Assembly: GCA_014896635.1 (NCBI GenBank) | Contig: JADBKA010000252.1 | Span: forward strand, 1 to 6,866 | Origin: Ktedonobacteraceae bacterium | GTDB taxonomy: Bacteria; Chloroflexota; Ktedonobacteria; Ktedonobacterales; Ktedonobacteraceae | Reading direction: 5' to 3' | DNA length: 6,866 nucleotides | In this document: positions 4,931 to 6,866 of the stretch, piece after piece | Layout of the letters: each line of letters begins with the position of its first letter | Numbering within the stretch: the first letter of the stretch is position 1 | Made by a program: the position numbers and the translations under genes | The notes under the pieces: model-generated | What the model was told of the DNA's origin: nothing | The model's input: only the letters and a program-made list of their open reading frames with translations | Databases searched by the model: none

Positions 4931-5130
4931 CTCCAATTTTCATAGGCAAATGTATGCAAGCACACACCTGCCAAAGAATTTCGTTGTTCCTGTTTCAACC
5001 GTAGGAGCCTCAAGGCCAGAGCCTTTTTGGTCTTACCCCGCGTCCGCAGGCAATTTTACGTCCTCGTCTGTCATCGCCGGAGCCAGTACCGTTGACGGCT
5101 TGATCTCCCAGCCCGATCAAGCGTAAGGCT
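4931..5130 (-). ncRNA. Possible omega RNA (TnpB guide RNA) at the element's right end
   Basis: TnpB nucleases use an RNA derived from the 3' end of the tnpB transcript plus the element's end, with the guide taken from flanking DNA. By analogy the scaffold would cover the last 100 or so bases of tnpB and the tail to the right end near 4931. The guide would then come from the adjoining GNAT start region. This is placed by family knowledge. I did not identify a specific conserved fold beyond the near-palindrome at 4951-4966. Confidence 0.25.
4951..4966. other. Near-palindrome near the right end of the IS607 element
   Basis: TGTATGC (4951-4957) and GCACACA (4960-4966) are complementary at 6 of 7 positions around AA. 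The words TGTATG and GCACACA both recur at the left end (6840-6845 and 6818-6824). Subterminal sites shared by both ends are candidates for recombinase binding. Confidence 0.3.
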
Positions 5131-6207
5131 TCCCGCAGGATATTCTGACCAGCATTGTAATCACGATCTTGCGGGAACTGATAATACGTACACATTGGAT
5201 TCTGACAAAGAAACACGCGATCTTGAAGCGTCATCTCTTCCCATTTCCAGCCACAACAGTGACACGCCTTACTGGAAGGAAAGAAGCGACCTATTTTGAC
5301 GACCTGCCCGCCGCGCTGCTCGACCTTTGAGATGAGCAGCGTCAAGAGCTTGCCCAACGCCGCATCCGAGAACGAGCGTGAAAGGCTTCGGTTTTTGAGC
5401 AAGCCAGGCAGGTTGAGATCTTCCATCCCAATCAGCCCGTAGCAGTTCGCGAGTCTGGTGGTCATCTTGTGGAGGACATCGTTTCGCATGCAGGTGATGC
5501 GATAATGCAGGCGAGCGACCTGACGACGCGCTTTCTCCCGGTTTCTTGATCCCGGTTTCCTGCGATGGAAGCGCTTATTCACCTGGCGCAACTTCTTGAG
5601 CGCTGTTTTGAGGAACGCTTGGTTCTCGTATCCCTCACCGGTGCTCAAGGTTGCCAATCGGTTCAAGCCTACATCGATGCCGATGGCCGCCGGTCGCTTT
5701 ACAGGGAGTTCATCTGGCATTTCTACCTGAATGGACACAAACCACCAGTCCGCTGTTTTGGTAATCCGTGCGCCTGTGACCTTGCCTTTGAAACGCAGTT
5801 TTTCGGCCATGTTGACCCATCCAAGTTTCGGTATCCAGATGCGATGATCGCCTAATTCCATCTGGTCATTCGCCAGATAAAAGCTTGGCTTACTACGCTT
5901 TTTGCTCTTGAACTTGGGGCGGCGAGCCTTGCCTTCAAAAAAGGCCGTAAACGCTTTGCCCAGATTCCAGAAACGGCTGATCTGAGGCGTTCTTCGTCAC
6001 TTCCCAGGTCCAAGGAAATTGCTCCCGCCTGATCTCGTTAAATTGCTTCTTGAGCTTGAGGGCGGTTGGTTTTTCCCCTGCTTCATATTGTCGGTTCCAC
6101 TCAGCTAATGCCCAGTTCCACACAAAGCGCGCGGTTCCTGCCGCTTTCGCAAAGTACACGGCCTGTTCAGGAGTGGGATGCAGTCGGATCTTGTGTGCCT
6201 TGATCAT
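5010..6207 (-). pseudogene. tnpB: TnpB RNA-guided nuclease, IS607-type, frameshifted
   Basis: The N-terminal part (from ATG 6207) reads MIKAHKIRLHPTPEQAVYFA and then TARFVWNWALAEWNRQYEAG, the standard TnpB start. The frame is lost near 5985. Dropping one base there joins VTKNA to ISRFWNLGKAFTAFFEGK and onward into the frame of the 5010-5861 segment, giving about 398 residues, the normal length. The second segment keeps the RuvC catalytic residues: Asp in AIGIDVGL (plus about 5673-5675), Glu in IGMEDLN, and Asp in DRDYNAGQNIL. It also keeps the zinc-finger cysteines (ACHCCG, then CQNPMC with an enlarged second knuckle). TnpB is an RNA-guided DNA nuclease that helps retain the element. AAGGA 8 bases before the ATG lies inside tnpA, indicating translational coupling. 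A second frame slip may have removed the usual C-terminal tail, because frame +1 after about 5025 reads KKALALRLLRLKQEQRNSLA. As read here, full-length protein cannot be made. Confidence 0.88.
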
Positions 6208-6817
6208 CCGTGATGTCCTTTAAGAGAGCTGCTGCCCGGATCAGGTTTTTATGCGAACGCAAGCCATGAAGTCGCGCAGAGAACACCGTGACGATGGCGA
6301 CCAAATCCCGGACTAGTTCTTCTTCTGGGGAGAGCGTTTCCCCATTGATCACGGTGATCTGGGTTCCATGCCGTTCACAAAATTGCTCAAACCAGTCGTA
6401 GCCAAAGCGAACAAACCGATCTTGAGAACCGATGACCAGCCGCTTGACGTGACCGAGTTCAATTTGTTCAATGATCTGATGAAAGCCTTTCCGTTTCTAG
6501 TTGAGCGCGGAGCCAATATCTTCTACCAACTGATCAACTTTGACCTGATGTTCCAGACAGTAGGCCCGAAGGGCTTCCTTCTGCATGGCAAGGTCTTTCT
6601 TCTGACCAGGGGAAGACACACGAGCATACGCAATCACCAGTCCCTGCTCCGAGGAAATCAACCCGCGATACTGCAAGTATTGTTCATGGGTGTAGTAGCG
6701 CCGATTCGTCGGACTGCGGTAGGCACGGAGAATACCCTTACGATCCCATTTTTGCAGGGTGTTCACGGACTTTCCGATCAACTTACCAAATTGTTTCGGT
6801 GAATATGTCTGCTCCAT
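6167..6817 (-). pseudogene. tnpA: IS607-family serine recombinase (TnpA) with in-frame amber stop
   Basis: Residues 1-55 form a MerR-like helix-turn-helix (MEQTYSPKQFGKLIGKSVNT, then LQKWDRKGIL). The serine-recombinase catalytic domain follows. YARVSSPGQKKDL places the nucleophile at Ser68. Codon 107 is TAG (plus 6497-6499), right after EDIGSALN. The same frame then continues as KRKGFHQIIEQIELGHVKRL and IGSQDRFVRFGYDWFEQFCE, on through ETLSPEEELVRDLVAIVTVF to TGA at 6167-6169. That is 216 residues, the usual IS607 TnpA length. The family normally has an aromatic residue at the amber position, so a point mutation is the simplest explanation. I chose ATG 6815-6817; a GTG six bases upstream is an alternative. 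The 3' end overlaps tnpB by 41 bp. Confidence 0.88.
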
Positions 6818-6823
6818 GCACAC

Positions 6824-6852
6824 ATTCTAACATATCATTGTATGTTTTTTAA
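6824..6852 (-). promoter_or_regulatory. Possible tnpA promoter at the element's left end
   Basis: On the minus strand, TTAAAA (plus 6847-6852, 4 of 6) is followed by 17 bases and TAGAAT (plus 6824-6829, 5 of 6). The predicted start point falls on the ATG at 6817, which would give a leaderless mRNA; no Shine-Dalgarno is seen before that ATG. An inverted repeat, AACATA (6829-6834) and TATGTT (6841-6846), fills the spacer and could be a recombinase or operator site. Confidence 0.35.
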
Positions 6853-6866
6853 TACTGAAGTCTCCT

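Larger units (their letters stand above)
4931..6866 (-). mobile_element. IS607-family element (tnpA + tnpB), inactivated
   Basis: A serine-recombinase gene (tnpA) overlapping a tnpB gene in the same orientation is the IS607 organisation. IS607 elements have no terminal inverted repeats and make no target duplication, so the ends are estimated. The right end lies between the tnpB tail and the GNAT ribosome-binding site. The left end lies just upstream of tnpA, at or beyond the window edge. CTCC occurs at both 4931-4934 and 6862-6865 and could mark the two ends (length about 1.93 kb, normal for the family). Both genes carry a single disabling lesion. Confidence 0.7.

Noticed and set aside
5975..5990. 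Programmed ribosomal frameshift in tnpB
   Set aside because: There is no slippery heptamer or run at the switch point, and the co-occurring amber codon in tnpA favours simple decay.
6497..6499. Recoded amber codon (suppression or pyrrolysine) in tnpA
   Set aside because: Nothing else in the window uses TAG as sense, and a point mutation from an aromatic codon is sufficient.
1..6866. tRNA, rRNA or CRISPR array
   Set aside because: No GTTCRA-type T-loop with matching acceptor stem, no conserved rRNA words and no regularly spaced direct repeats were seen on either strand.

Overview
The window (roughly mid-50s % GC by eye) reads as chromosomal DNA of a free-living bacterium. My best guess is Chloroflexota, class Ktedonobacteria. 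This is an inference from protein style: a long TPR protein with 40-residue repeats, an IS607-type element, a small 'GPYWYAYW' protein and a GC-rich hairpin element. No marker gene here fixes the taxonomy.

Left part (1-3858), intact genes. The minus strand carries the first about 55 codons of an unidentified protein running off the left edge (1-166). Upstream of it is a 746-residue all-TPR protein (333-2573). A 359-bp intergenic region then holds two back-to-back sigma70-like promoters. One drives the TPR gene leftward and the other drives a stand-alone cyclic-nucleotide-binding-domain protein rightward (2933-3367). That gene converges on nrdR, the repressor of ribonucleotide reductase genes (3355-3858, minus), and the two overlap by 13 bp. 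nrdR has a recognisable promoter whose -10 box and start point lie inside a near-perfect 13-bp inverted repeat, an arrangement typical of an operator.

Middle part (3859-4920), accessory or decaying DNA. It holds a non-coding stretch with several hairpins, including a GC-rich element that looks like a dispersed repeat. Next is a 99-residue Cys-containing DUF6788-like protein (4166-4465, minus). Then comes a broken N-terminal half of a GNAT acetyltransferase gene (4708-4920, minus).

Right part (about 4931 to the right edge), an IS607-family element on the minus strand. It has a serine recombinase gene (tnpA), interrupted by one in-frame amber codon. It also has a tnpB gene, broken by one extra base near 5985 but with its RuvC D-E-D residues and zinc finger still encoded. 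The two genes overlap by 41 bp. The element therefore appears to be a recently inactivated copy. Its tnpB 3' end abuts the ribosome-binding region of the broken GNAT gene.

I did not find a convincing new multi-gene system. The observations I would follow first are the nrdR operator, the HTH-less cNMP-binding protein paired with nrdR, the TPR-only protein with a CHAT-like C-terminal region, and the barely broken IS607 TnpB with its probable guide-RNA end next to the GNAT remnant.
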